Of a stretch of DNA of 64,000 nt, positions 35,714 through 48,169 are shown one piece after another. The translations under genes were made by a program, and so were the position numbers. The stretch's first letter is position 1. Each line of letters begins with the position of its first letter. The notes beneath the pieces are model-generated. The model was not told where the DNA came from. It made no database searches and saw only the letters and a program-made list of their open reading frames with translations. The stretch comes from Hygrocybe punicea (Eukaryota; Basidiomycota; Agaricomycetes; Agaricales; Hygrophoraceae): positions 4,278,001 to 4,342,000 of the forward strand of contig OY744472.1 in the NCBI GenBank assembly GCA_963556145.1. The letters run 5' to 3'.

Positions 35714-36646
35714 TCATAATGTCTTTGACAAATATATACCATGTATTGTTGTTATTTCACCAATATCCTTCACCGTCAACTTTGGCAGAAGTTCATGTAA
35801 AGGCATTTTAACACATGCATATGTTTTTCTATCTTCATATAAAGTGTTGGCTGTTTGTTCATCAATATGCCCCACATATTCGAATAATATGTCAGAATCA
35901 TGGTTGATATTATTAGACGGTAGCATGAAAGATTGAAGAAAGCTAAACTTGAATGTTGGTATTTGTTTACCACCATCAATGTAGTCATATCTATCAATGG
36001 AATTTATATATAAAGATTTAAACAAGTTTCTGAATAAATTCAAATTGAACACAATTATGTTTGAACGGCTATGCCGTATTATGAAACATAGTGTGGTCCA
36101 CAGCAACGTTGCATGTGTCAGAGAACGAGTAATACAATGAAATAAATATGATCTGAAATCATGTCGTCTCAATAGTGATCGCATGAGCAATGCCTTGATC
36201 ATTTTACAACGACATTGGACAGTGATAGGTTTGAGAAGACAATACAAAGCAAAGAGATATTTACAAGGTAAGAAATATGTTCTGGCATATTAAATAGAAC
36301 GTAATTGCATATTGAACGCGCTATCTTCAAATGTAGTCCAAGTGAATAATGCATTGAGTGTCAAAGTATTCTTTGTTATTTTATTGAATTTTACACATTG
36401 TGTTGCATTTATTTGCATCAGTATTGTTGCATTGCCCTGATCTGGGGCAAACTCATGTTCTATGAGTTTTCTTTGAAAAACACCCAATTTTTGGGCCAAG
36501 GTCGATATCAAAGGAGCAGAAATTGGTTCAAGAGATATATACATAAGTTGGTCTTGGCATAGTTGTGGAAATATGGTTGCGTTTGCAAGGAGATGTAGAT
36601 AAGTCAAAACCACAATGAAGACATGTATGATATCGTGGAGATTCAT
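35714..36646 (-). pseudogene. N-terminal Helitron ORF remnants, copy 2
   Basis: Two frames: MNLHDIIHVFIVVLTYLHLL (from 36646) and one containing FLQSFMLPSNNINHDSDILF and ADIGEIT-like DIGEITTIHGIYLSKTL (ending 35714). They align with 61034-61564 and 60461-60991 of copy 3, so they belong to the element rather than to the host. I recognise no domain. In copy 2 stops interrupt at LRSI and after SKTL. Confidence 0.6.
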
Positions 36647-36799
36647 GTGGATTGGTGATAGTAAGAGGAAGCACCGTCCATGTATCTATTTAACTAGTTA
36701 AGTGGTTCGGATCATGAACAACAATTAACACAATTGGATTGATCATATGACATTATCTTATTTGTAAGCTCTTCCAAAATCATCATAAGGTGTGCCTGA

Positions 36800-37602
36800 A
36801 GCTTTATAATGTTTTTATTCAATTGAATGTTTTCGTAACATACCTAATATTCCGGTACTGAATAGTCATAGCTTTCCTTGGAGTGATGGTTATGCTTGCC
36901 ACCACATGAGGGGGATTTGTTACAGTTGTCACAGGGGATGGATGAGAAATTTACCATCAAATAATATTGAGATATCCACTCAAATATTAAAATTATTTTT
37001 GTTGTTATCATATGTCCGAAAACATTGTAAAAAGTGGATAACGATATGTTTTCGAAATTTTCGGACTTATGATAGCAACAAAATAATTTCAATATTTGAG
37101 TGGATATTTCAATATTATTTGATGGCCAAAATTCCTCATCTGTCTCCTATATGTATCCCCACTTAATTGGTCCATAAAGTTGGCAGTTCTGGTTTATTAC
37201 ATATATTCAATTTGAATATTCATTAGCTCGAGTCATAGTAATCCAAGGTTGTCCTTCTCATGTTACCTGTGGTGGCTGTACTATGACAAACATGAACTGA
37301 AATTAATACATTTAATTTAGACAAACAGATTTTCAGTCACCAAGATCGATGTCTTATGTGATATCTGTGTATGCTTATTATCTTGCTCAATTGTTATGGT
37401 CATAGGAAAGTAACACAAGCCATTTTCAATAGGGCAAAAAAAGAAATGTACAGATATTGTACAAATGTAAAGAATGGCAGTAGAGGAGGACGTTGAGGGC
37501 ACAGATTATCAACAGATTACCAGAAATCAACGACTGAGATAAAAGTGTCTTTAGTCAAATATAATTAATACTCCACAAAAAGAGGACTTACAGCACCCGA
37601 AA
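36800..37602. other. Intergenic stretch with a small foldback element
   Basis: Flank beyond the Helitron 5' end. Apart from the 170-bp palindrome at 36955-37124, nothing recognisable. Confidence 0.4.
36955..37124. mobile_element. Foldback MITE, 170 bp
   Basis: CATCAAATAATATTGAGATA on the left and its near complement at 37105-37124 begin arms of about 67 bp that also share ATCATATGTCCGAAAA. No clear target duplication was found, so the class is open. Confidence 0.7.
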
Positions 37603-39513
37603 TTAAGGCCCAGGGTCCAGTTTGGATGTCAACACCTTGGGAGATGAAGACCTTGTTTGGCTCGGAGGAATTGAGACTAGGATATCAGGAGGAACGATAT
37701 TGCTCCAATCTATATCCATTAATAAACCGCCTGGCTCTGCAGGGGTCAACGACTGATGGCGTGATGATGCATGCGTATTGGGACAGAATCCTAGGATATT
37801 GACATGATCAGATGTGAAATCTATATAGAGATGTACATACCCGGAGTCGGAGACTTATTCGGAGGCTTCACTGGCTGGAGCGTTTCTGCAATAATGCCCG
37901 CTTGCTCCGATGCCAGATCCAGCTTCCTCCTCTTTGCTGTCTCGCCGTCCTCGTGATTGCCGCTGAGAGACTCCTGTATGGGTTTGGGAGGTCCATCGTT
38001 GTCGTGCATGATTATATCGTCATCAGAAATCAACAACCCGCCCCATTCTGGCAAGTCCAACTTTGCGGATTCCAGTGGCACATCATCCGCCTCGGAGGAG
38101 ATGGGTGGTTTAACTTCCACTGTCAATTTTTCAGATTCCGATTTCTTGGATCTGCACGACGGCCCAATTTCGACAGTGACTGCGACATGTCAGTGCATTA
38201 TTCAGAGCAAAGTGAGTAATGTATGCATTTGAGCCTTGGATCGTTTCTTCTTTACCAGGGCTAAGTCCTCCTCCATCTTGATATCGTCTATGCATGAATG
38301 AATAATATGCGTTATAATCTTGATATTTAGAACTTAATAACTCACCCTCAGCGTTGTCATCGGGTTTGGACTTCACGGTGCGTTCTGTGATGATGAGGAG
38401 TTACCGTGTGTGATGATCACAGACAATGACACTACTTACTGGACTTGGGCTTGGGCTTGGGTTTCTTTTTATCCTTGTCGGACGAATTGTCTGCGCCACC
38501 TGAATATTCAATACATCTATCCACTAATATGGGTGAAAACATTTACAGACCAGCGGAAGATACCTTCTGTTTTCCGGCCGATTTTGACTTCGCTTTGCCC
38601 TTGCCCTTGCCCTTGCCCTGGGGAACCGGCTCTTCTGCAAATGTATTATATTATTAGCACAATCAGACATGTAATTCTAGATCACACCTTCATCATCCTC
38701 CGCCACATCGGCATCAACGAGGACGCTATGTCCTTTACACCAAGCAATAACCTGACTGATGATTTCAAGCTTTGTGGCGTCCGGAAGCCCACCGAACAAC
38801 CAATTTGCCGAGGTTCCACTGTGCCATGCTGGCACAGATTCGTCGTATTTTGCCCAATCTATGATGCCAGACATGAGAATTCGTTTGGCCAGAAATGCAT
38901 ATATATACTCACCTAGGTCCTCGGGCTTGATCTCGGTGTTCACGGCGCCATGTTGAATCAAAGCTGATGGAGAATGTTTCCCGACATAAAATTCTTTCAG
39001 GAGCCAATCATCAAAGATGTTGCTTCACCAGTCATGGGTAACCTCGTTGGCCCATTTTGCGACCAGAACCTCTGCCCATATTTCAGCCATGATGGTGTCC
39101 GTATATTTGAGGTAGTCACGCAGTGTATCGGTTCCTTCCTTATTGTTTTTAATGTAGTCCGGCGAGTAGTGGGGTGCTTTGTTGTATGCCACTGCTGCTG
39201 TCGCATAGATGTACAAGTCCATCTGGTAAATCAATCGATGCAGCGGTTCCTCGTATCGTTCAGGCATTTCGCGCCATAACTCGCCTCGGGCAGTGGCATC
39301 GTGAGGGTGAGTCTTCAGTACATAGAGATTACGAGAGAAGACGGGAATGGTGCTGGATTCCTTGTTGGGTGCTGGAATCTTGGGCGGGACCATGTACTGG
39401 ATTTGGAAAATGTGATGCAGCTCCTGCAGCCTTTTGGGCGGCGCATCAGGCCAGTATTTGAAAGCCGCGGGATTGACAGTGGGAGTCGAGGTTTTGATGA
39501 CTGTCAAGGACAT
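37603..39513 (-). CDS. Multi-exon gene of unknown function with Lys-rich tail
   Basis: ATG at 39511-39513 starts MSLTVIKTSTPTVNPAAFKY. The first exon includes WPDAPPKRLQELHHIF and EPLHRLIYQMDLYIYATAAV, then FDDWLLKEFYVGKHSPSALI. It ends at a donor near 38685. Small exons follow: EEPVPQGKGKGKGKAKSKSA, GGADNSSDKDKKKPKPKPKS, ERTVKSKPDDNAE and SEADDVPLESAKLDLPEWGG. Another carries AKRRKLD, a possible nuclear-localisation signal. The last exon, with GGLLMDIDWSNIVPPDILVS, ends in TAA at 37603-37605. Introns have GT-AG ends. An in-frame TGA at 39025-39027 (HDW-stop-SNIF) could mean decay, an unmodelled intron or an error. No known domain; a nuclear role is only a guess. Confidence 0.55.
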
Positions 39514-39882
39514 GGTAGATGTAGTAGAATCTTTTTGGTGGTCGTCTGAGGGGAAAAACGAGGGGAACGGAAAATGTTGGAAGTCAGGGTCGATGCCCTA
39601 GCCTATGAAGGAACTGGCCAGGTCAGATGACCTGTCAACAACACATGTTCGGCATTGCATACATTGATCGGACACGTGGTGTACAAATAACATATAACCA
39701 AACAGGGTTTACTTGATTCTGAAGTTGTGCCATAATACATCCTTAAAATGACAATAAGCGCTATTTGTCATGTAGCTATACAAATATATATTCTTAACTT
39801 ATGACACGTGGAAGAGGTTGAATATGCTTGATGTTAATATACATAATGGTATGGTTATTAACATAGATAATGAATTATCAAA

Positions 39883-40068
39883 CACTTGTCGAACACTCAT
39901 CAAACAGGCCAAAAACTGTTCGACAAGTGTTCGACAAGCCATTGCTATGTTAATATATATTCCACTTAATTTATTAACAAAGCAATGACTTGCCTAACTA
40001 ACGTAGAAATGACTTGTCGAACACCTGTCGAACAGTGTTCGGCCTGTTCGACAAGTGTTCGGCAGGTC
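39883..40068. repeat. Pair of TTCGACAAG hairpin repeats
   Basis: Two near-palindromes of about 58 bp, at 39883-39938 and 40011-40068, built from CTTGTCGAACA and its complement TGTTCGACAAG. Between them CATTGCTATGTTAATA and TATTAACAAAGCAATG are also complementary, so the whole block is nested dyads. It belongs to the family at 46845-47330 and 62161. Confidence 0.8.
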
Positions 40069-40347
40069 ATTACATTGTTATTCATTCTAAAGACAAATAT
40101 GGGTGCACAACGAAAACCTTGCCGATCAAACCGGGGGAGCATCATTGTTGCCGTTGTCACCTGACACGAATCCGATATCATTGATAGTCAAAAGGATTAT
40201 TCAAACTTGATTAACTCTTCTTCTCCTTCACATACAGCATCTCACCACACATCCCAAGTTATAGAACACATACTGGTATATCACAGTACCATTCTGGACC
40301 CCGTTGAATTTACAAACTAACATAATCTGATCTGTTAGACTTTCAAT

Positions 40348-42168
40348 ATGCCAAAATCTCGCAAGGAAGTTGGCTACGAAGTGTGCTGCCACATCTGTCC
40401 AGGACGAAACTGCCTCTCGATGCAGACGCAAACTCTCCTTTGGAAAAAGGAAGGAAATTCCTGTCAGCGCCATTGTGGATCCGCCAGCAAGCATCCAAAT
40501 TGCATCGCATCCGGTACCTGTCCTCTATCCAGCTGTATTGGACGGAAGGGCGCAGAAAATTCCATGGGTGTTCGAAATGCTACTGAAGAGGAACTTGCGT
40601 TGTTGCCATCGACGGCGTCCAATACACCAGATCCCACTTCCGATGTAGAGATGGAGGATGCAGCCATGAGCACGATTACACAGTCCGTCAGGACCGATCC
40701 CGTTTTCAACATAATCTTTGTTCTTGATCCCACCACCCGTATTATGAGTAAAGCCGCCGCAACCAATGATCTTGCATTCATCAACGTTACGATTTCACAA
40801 GACGAATATGAAACCGTCTCGCACCTCAATGGTTATATTCACAATATCAAGGCGCACAAGACGCGATATTTTGTTTGCATGCAGGAATGGGTTCGTATAT
40901 TTTAAAAATGTATGGAGAATTATTGCTAAAGAATACTTTCCAATTCCAGGTTTATGTTGCTATGCGAATGCACCACTGGCAGTGTGACGAACCCAACGGT
41001 GCAATACGCCGCTTCAATGTTGAATACATGTTTTGGCCGGAATTCGCCCATGCCATGCTCAAATCACCGGGGTCAAATATAACATGGAACAAGTTCAAAT
41101 CCACCGATTGCGTATTTGGTGGTGTGGACATGGGAATGTCCTATATGTGAGCATGTCAAACATTTTTGTCAATTTTCCTTTTTTTTAATTCAGTTAATTC
41201 GAATATCATCTATAGTGGTAATCAATATGGTATAACGGTCAAAAACGTGTCGACATTCTTGGCCGGAATTGATGAGCTGTGTCGAACAGTTCAGGTGTGG
41301 CCACCACCAAAACAAATGAACACCGTGCATTTGAAATGGACGCAGATGCAAAACCTGCTCCATGTTGCATTGTCAACGACACACATGATGCGACCACAAT
41401 CACTGCAAGGCTGCTGAAGGATGGTGAACCGTTTCCACCGAACATTGTTTTGAAGCGAACGCATAGTGACATCGGTCACCATGTGTTGTTCCCAGGCAAT
41501 CCAAGGTGGAATTGGGACTATATGCGCCTGAACTGCGAGGTCCCCGGTTCACGATGGTTCAGTCAAACCTATGTTGAGCTGCTGGCCAAGATCGGAGAAT
41601 GGCGAGTGTTTTTGTTAGGTGGAAGGGACATTTACAGTCCATACGCATTACAACAAAGAGAGCAAATCGTGGAGGTGGGATATTGTGACGACCTTCTATA
41701 CTTTAGAGGAATTGAGGTAGGCAGATGCCCTCTGTCTTGCATGACATGTTCACGAGTTTTTGGCATTTTCCAAGATCGTTCCAAGCACAGGGAATGCTCA
41801 TGAAGACCGATGTTTGCAATCCGGATCACAGCTCCATTGCAATTCGAGATCAAGCAAGACAGCAATTCTTCGGCTTCGTACAAGACACCTACGAGGGGCT
41901 GTATGCCATAGAGTCGACGTTGATTGGTGGGAAACCTTCAATGAGTGTATTTTGTCGCATGGACATTTCACTCATTGTTGATTCAAACACCAACAATGTC
42001 AATTACTTCGTGAATGAGATCAAACAGTATCACACCTGCAGCTTGTGGTCCAACATGAAGCAAGGCGTGAAATCAGCTCGGGCACCAATCGGATCTTTTG
42101 CGGACACATTTTCGGCGGTATTTTATAAATGGCTTGTAGACATTACAAATGCATACTCCTATTTTTGA
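40348..42168 (+). CDS. ATP-grasp-like multi-exon gene (putative)
   Basis: Exon 1 ends HLNGYIHNIKAHKTRYFVCM-QEW before an intron (40890-40950). Exon 2 reads VYVAMRMHHWQCDEPNG to FGGVDMGMSYM, and a second intron lies at about 41148-41214. Then SGNQYGITVKNVSTFLAGID, followed after a one-base frame change (near 41365) by ARLLKDGEPFPPNIVLKRTH and PGSRWFSQTYVELLAKIGEW-RVFLLGG. A third intron precedes VFCRMDISLI and VNYFVNEIKQYHTCSLW. The elements W-x-Q-x-Y...GEWRVFLLGG and D...NE resemble ATP-grasp ligases (nucleotide-binding strand, then Mg-binding D and NE). This is judged by eye. The frame change may be a sequencing error or decay. Confidence 0.5.
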
Positions 42169-42343
42169 ACTTCACTTGTACATTAGTCAACTTTAAATGT
42201 CACAAATCGTATCTCATGTCAGAGAGGCACGAAATGCTTTGATTTCAAAGGTAGGTACATTACAAATTCAAGGCAACATAAAGAAAATGGGCAATAGGCC
42301 ACGCTGCATGGCACACTAGTTTCATGACGAGAAAAATGACAAG

Positions 42344-44363
42344 TTAATGAGAGATGCCCAATACCATCACCCACTGCACATTTAGGGAAATACTCTTCAA
42401 CAAATCATCAGAGCGTTTGAAGGTATTGATCGTGTGGCCGACCACAACGCAGGATTCTGCAGGAACATTGCCTGGAAAGTGGGGGAGTTGCTGAAGTATG
42501 TTGAGGGTGTCGGTAAAGTCCGTTTTAACTTTCCGGGCATCATAGATTGGGACTATGAATACAAGCATCAAAAACGAAACCAAGGACCTTGTGTGAGAGA
42601 ATAAAACTAACCAATGTCATGGAATGACAGGGCAGTCTTTTGGTAAGATGGAGCGGGACGTCGAGTAAAAGGACTAGACTGCACGAATTTCAAAGAGGAA
42701 GCTTCTATTGAATATGAGTATGGATTGACAAGAGAGCATTGAGTGGTATACTCACTGCTAGGAGATGCATCCATCCCACTTGCTGCTGTCATTGAGAAGG
42801 ACAGAAAGTCCTTATATAGTTGTACATGAAATTCTGCCTCACCAGTGACCATTCCAATGGCGCCAACATACCGCTCCCATTCTCCTGAAAATAAAGCCCC
42901 TTGGATGACTTTGATCGGTTTCGTGTTCCCACCAACTTTTGGCTCATCAAGGAAGCATGAATCGACTAGAATGACAGAAGTGAAGATCATTGGGATGGCA
43001 CCAGCAATGGAGTGGAAGAAACTACGCCCAAATGCTCCAGTAGAGATATTGGCAGGATCGTCACGAGAAAGATTCGAGTACTTGCCAGATCGAACAAAGG
43101 TCACTGCGGAGAACAACAAACTGTTATGCGATGTGAATTGTCTTTAACTGTCAAGTCCTAGTTGACAGCTTACTTTTGGTTGACCTTGCGAATGTTGCTG
43201 ATGACATCACTATATTGAGGATTTCCATTCCCTATGGCACTAGACCAAGATACCATGGCCGCTGCCCTATTCAATATTTAACATTGATTCAGAAGATAAA
43301 ACTGAATAGTTACTTAATGTTGACACAGTCCTTATATGTATCGACCAACTGAGGGTCTCTTGTACCAATGTCGGACTCATCCGTGTTTGGAGAGCATATA
43401 CTAAAGCAAGGGCATCAATTAAAAAAATAATAGAGAGATGTAATGTACCTGGTGATTTGGTGTTGTGCATATGTCACAGCTCCATCATCGCTACTGGAAA
43501 CATTGTCGTCACTGATATCACGAAGACAGGTAGTCTTTGTGACTTTGGAGGAAATCGCCTTCATGGTTTTGATGGATGTATCAGAGTTGCTGATCATTTA
43601 TTAATATATGAAGGACAAGAATCATATGAAGTATCATACCGATGACCATTATCTGCATTTGATTTCTTAGAACTGAATTCGAGTTTTGCGATAGGCCTAT
43701 GACATGTCTAACATATGACCAATTAATCAATTTCCAACTCACATGAATGTTTCGTCGCTGTCGTCATCCTCATCATGTAATTGATGCTGGTTTGACTTTG
43801 TCTTCTTCGATGGAGAAGAGAATTTACTATATAAAACGATTAAAGAATACATAAATATAAAAGACATTATTTAGAGCTACTGACCTGTCTTCGTCTTCCT
43901 CTGAAGCATGCCGCCTTTTCCCGCTGAATATAAAGAATATTAGATGACATGAACAGTATAAATTGAACTTGCAAACCTTGCTCTATTGGTGGTCTTCCTG
44001 GACTGCCTATATTACTGAAGTAAATCAATAGTATCTGAAAATACAATTCATAAGACACACCTCATAGACGAGACAGGTTTGGCAATGCTAGCAACGCTAT
44101 GAACACTAATAACGTCTTCGTCTTCGGAGTTGGCAATACTACTGGCGGTTTAGTTGTGGTGGATGAATCAGAATATTGGAATAGACATGTACACTTCTTC
44201 ATCGACAAGCTTGGTGGTTGTGACCTTCTTACCCTTCCTAGAAACAACAGTGTGACCTTTGTTCAGAATGAACAGCAATACATGAAAATAAATATACATA
44301 CGAAACAGCGCTTGATCGAGCTTTGGACTGAGTCTTCACCTTCACAGACTTCTTAGGGGCCAT
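42344..44363 (-). CDS. Multi-exon gene of unknown function, probably nuclear
   Basis: Starts MAPKKSVKVKTQSKARS at 44363 on the minus strand, a basic start. A run of small acidic/basic exons follows (RKGKKVTTTKLVDEEV; EDEDVISVHSVASIAKP; SPSKKTKSNQHQL), then TKTTCLRDISDDNVSSSDDG. The larger exon at 42758-43119 contains VTFVRSGKYSNLSRDDPANI, STGAFGRSFFHSIAGAIPMI and GALFSGEWERYVGAIGMVTG. The C-terminal exon YDARKVKTDFTDTLNILQQL runs to ESCVVVGHTINTFKR and stops at 42344. I remember similar uncharacterised Agaricomycete proteins with this VVVGHT/YT ending but no named domain. Exon edges are approximate. Confidence 0.55.
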
Positions 44364-45545
44364 TGCAAAGATAAGAGCTTTAAGGTGAGCAATGAATCTG
44401 TGTGAGATATTATAGATGAATGAGGGGTCAGATGTGGATGATATCATTGGGCTCTCATCGCTATTTAAGTATACTGAGACAGATCAAAAACAATAAAAAA
44501 GTCATTTATAGATATCACACCAACAGGTACGAAAACCACATCTGCTGATGGTTTGAAGGAGAACTATTCGGACCATAGCGCCATAAAAATGCAAAAAATC
44601 AGGGACATTCCCCATGATGTAGAACCGATGATTGACCAGCTGTTACGCTCAGCATCATCCAACAACATGGATATGGATTACTGGTATGCAGAATAATCAA
44701 ACACTAAGTCTAATTAGGGTTTGGGAATGTAGAACAGCTGTCACCACATGGAGCTGATCATAAGATCATAACACCGCCAAATCGAACATGAAAATTCATG
44801 TGACATATATACTCATTTCCAAACAAATACAAACATCGGATCAACTATACTGACACTTGCATCGGAACAAACATTCTGAATGGATAGGGGTTTCCTTTCA
44901 ATGCTGTACAATAAGGAGGTCAAGCATTGCCGATAGGTGTGGATGTATATCCTGTCCTATGAAAATGGAAGAAAACAATAGGAATCTATTGAGAAGATCT
45001 GCAAAATAAAAATGCAAACACCATACAAACATCACAAGTTCATGGAGAATGAACATGATGCACTGTCATAATATCAATAACAATCAAAAACAATTCATGA
45101 TAAAACAGTCGGAAATGGTGCATGAATTATACACCCCAGTTCCCACTTCGCAAATGGACACCTATTATGATTTCAAAACAGCATGTCAGTACATATTCTA
45201 TTGAAGGAATTCATATATTCAACTCTACTGTACAGCTGAATTTTTAAGCAATCTCATATCTACATGGATGGACAATGATGACAGCCAACTTGCCAATTCT
45301 ACAAATGTATGTTCAATTCTTACAATGTACACTGTGTTTCATTACATTTGCAGATTTCGAATATCAATGTAGTGTGTAATGACTCACCGGATTGCTGGAA
45401 ACTTACACGGCCAAGCACCGATACCACTGAGCATGAAGAGCTTGTCTTAAGCTTACAGGCGATATTGGTGGCCAAAGACCTACCACTGATCATCAGCAGG
45501 TAGATTATATCATCATCTAGAATCATAAACAATTAATTTACATAT
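44364..45545. other. Intergenic stretch with short coding-like scraps
   Basis: A plus-strand piece near 44590-44680 (MQKIRDIPHDVEPMIDQLLR) and another near 45350-45500 may be exons of the gene beginning downstream. No complete gene could be built. Confidence 0.3.
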
Positions 45546-46327
45546 ATGTTTTTCACACCGCCCGAACATCAAACACTGTTTCTCCATCAAAGCATCCTTA
45601 TCACAGGCCTCAACATACCATTATTCGAATCATATATTGACAACCTCCGAATCTTACACCAGAAACTTGGTTGTCACTTCCCAGAACGTGCAATGCTGGA
45701 CTTCATGTCAACCACCTATATTGAATACACTGCATTATCTATTGCACCCGATATTTCACTGACCACCGACATGACAAAGTTTCATACAATATTCCATTCG
45801 AACACAATGTCGATCCCAAAGGCATACTGTCATCCATGAGCAATACTCGATACTTCCATGGGACAGACAATGAGGTCCTTTATTTCAAGTTGACGTCAGA
45901 AGGAGGACGGCATTGGTGAGTGCTCAGCACAACAATAGCTTGGCTATTAATAATGACATAGATCATAGCTTTGTACCTGCCAGTCCGACTTGCTTCAGGA
46001 TTGGTGACATTGTAGAAGTCCAGATAACAGTATCGGCGGTTCCAGATAAGAACGACAAATTCAAGATGATTCTCAATCTGCACTCATTAGCACTGGTCGA
46101 CAGCGAGTTTACTGAGGTAACAAACATATCAATTCAATGAATAATAACTAATGTACACACAGAATGCGACGATAAGTCGAATCAAAGCACCTCATCCTTC
46201 TCTCAATACAAAGACGAGGATTAATATCAAATGTAATGTGGGATATGTCCAGTTGACTGATGATGGTGAAGATGTCATAGAAACCCAAAGATGTTTGACC
46301 AACCTCAGGATGAATGAAGCCGATTAA
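45546..46327 (+). CDS. Gene of unknown function (C-terminal part of an uncharacterised fungal family)
   Basis: Exon with IPLFESYIDNLRILHQKLGC; a frame change near 45800 to FEHNVDPKGILSSMSNTRYF and HGTDNEVLYFKLTSEGG. Next comes an exon SFVPASPTCFRIGDIVEVQI-TVSAVPDKNDKFKMILNLHSLALVD (45911-46115), an intron of about 47 bp (46117-46163), and NATISRIKAPHPSLN ending MNEAD-TAA at 46325-46327. The FRIGDIVEVQ...FKM...L pattern recurs in fungal proteins of unknown function, from memory. Together with its neighbours it makes a small island of host-type genes between Helitrons. Confidence 0.5.
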
Positions 46328-46844
46328 TATCTATTATAATTATGTTGTACAGTCACATGTGAATATCAATTTTATATAATATTATGTTCTGCAATACGTT
46401 CACAAGTGAAATAACAACACAAATAGTTTCATAAAGTGACTGGATATCTGAATATTATTTAATCGTAACAAGTCGTCATCATTTTCCTGTGAATATAACT
46501 ATTCAAACTGATATGGTATTTCTCGTTCAATGGTCCGGCCTAACATGCATGGACATTTGTTCAGTACCTTTCAAAAACATAAATGAAAGTATTCGACCTT
46601 GAAATTAATTGACAAATGTATGTATTGTACACACATATCATATAAAATTTATATTGTTGTGTAGTAAGAATGGGTTACTTTGGAAAATTTGCTGAACACT
46701 TTGTTGAACAATATTGGACCCATGTAGCTACATCACAACAACATCCGATATACTGCACTTAGATCTTGCCTTTCTGCTGCCAGACATCCGATATACTGCA
46801 CATACCATTGGCTGTGCAATGGCAATACCCCTGATTAAAGCTGG
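46328..46844. other. Stretch without a recognisable gene
   Basis: A/T-rich downstream region. Nothing recognisable. Confidence 0.35.
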
Positions 46845-47330
46845 GACACTTGTCGAACACTTTGTTGAACACTGTTGAACGGTTCGGCCTGTTCAACAGG
46901 TGTTGAACAAGTGTATCATTAATAATACAATGCGCATTGTAAATCTAGCTACACCTTATATAATGTACGTAACTTTATTTATGCAATTGTAATGCTTCAG
47001 ATGAAGCCTGGAACACTTGTCGAACAGCTTGTCAAACACTGTTCGGTCTGTTCGACAAGTGTTCGACTAGTGCATCATTAATAAATTCAATGTGCATTTT
47101 AAATCTAGCTACATGCCATATAATGTATGTACCATTATTTATGTAATTGTAATGCTTCAAATTGAAGCTTGGACACTTGTAGAATGGCTTGTCAAACCCT
47201 GTTCGGCCTGTTTGACAAGTGTTTGACAAGTGCATCATTAATACCTTTATTTGTGCAATTGTAACGCTTCAGATTGAAGCTTGAACACTTGTTGAACACC
47301 TTGTTGAACACTGTTAACCCTATCTGACCA
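46845..47330. repeat. Tandem array of hairpin repeats, period about 160 bp
   Basis: Units start at 46845, 47011, 47171 and 47281 (spacings 166, 160 and 110). Each begins with ACACTTGTCGAACA-like sequence, then its inverted complement TGTTCGACAAGTGTTCGAC, then the shared spacer with AATGCTTCA...GAAGC. Same hairpin as 39883-40068. Confidence 0.85.
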
Positions 47331-47741
47331 GTATCCGATGTTCCTCCTGTAAATAATTCCAATACCTATTGCACAATATATGTATTTGTAGACACATTTG
47401 ATATATGGTTGTCAATTACACTGGCAGTTCCTCAGAGTCAAGCTGGGATACTGGTTGAACCCATCACAGAGCAATGTTCAGCGCCTTCCACTCATGTTAA
47501 TTTGTAGTATTACTTATTCCCAATTTGGAACCTGTGATCCGGCTACATTATTGTTCTTTCTGATTGGGACAACAAATTCTCACAGTCAGCTCCGCCCAGT
47601 CTCACGGTTTCATAATTATTCCCAGGGCTTCAAAATTGTTCCCACAGTTTCACAAAATTGTTCCCACAGCTTGGCAAATTAGAGTGTGACCCTGAGTTTG
47701 AGAATCCACCGTATAGAACGATTCCCTTATAGGGACTCATA

Positions 47742-48140
47742 ATATCCCTGAACTAGTAGCCTGCATTTGAAGCTTCGGATTTAAGTCAGATATTATAAGA
47801 CCCAGAGATACTCTTGATTGAATAGGCCCTGTAGCCAAAACCGTCCATATTCAACTGGTGAATATTGTTATCAGTATTCATTAGTTCATATTTTTATATT
47901 CCAGTAGTGAATATTAGTATTTTCAGTACATCACACACCCAATTGCTATTCATACCTACTCAAAGTCTCAATTCTTAATTGAAGAGACCTCACTATTACA
48001 TTCTATTGATTCATATAGTACATATACCCACAAACCCTTTCCTGATAGGTTATTTAGATATTAGAAACCCACGAACAACAAGAAGGTACCTGAACAAAGT
48101 CAACTCCGGTAATTCTCGGTGAAACAAACATTCACATAAC
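47742..48140 (-). repeat. Inverted duplicate, right copy of about 400 bp
   Basis: Reverse complement of 22917-23317, from ATATCCCTGAACTAGTAG to TTCACATAAC. It includes the coding exon end found there (LPELTLFR region) and the downstream sequence, with scattered substitutions. Confidence 0.85.
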
Positions 48141-48169
48141 ATCGGCTGACCAATATCTTTTCCCAAGGC

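Larger units (their letters stand above)
27998..36799 (-). mobile_element. Helitron copy 2, full length apart from decay and an inserted foldback element
   Basis: On the minus strand a candidate 5' end TCAGGCACA (at 36791-36799) and the 3' end CACCCCACTAG (at 27998) define about 8.8 kb. The 5' boundary is where similarity to copy 3 begins (CTTCAGGCACA shared, flanks different). The order from the 5' end is N-terminal/DUF6570-like frames, Rep, PIF1 helicase, USP-like module. A Tc1/mariner-like element sits at 34808-35619. At least seven frame-closing stops make it dead. Confidence 0.85.

Noticed and set aside
46845..47330. CRISPR-like regularly spaced repeats
   Set aside because: Eukaryotic context, spacers similar to each other, units of about 160 bp with internal hairpins, no cas genes.
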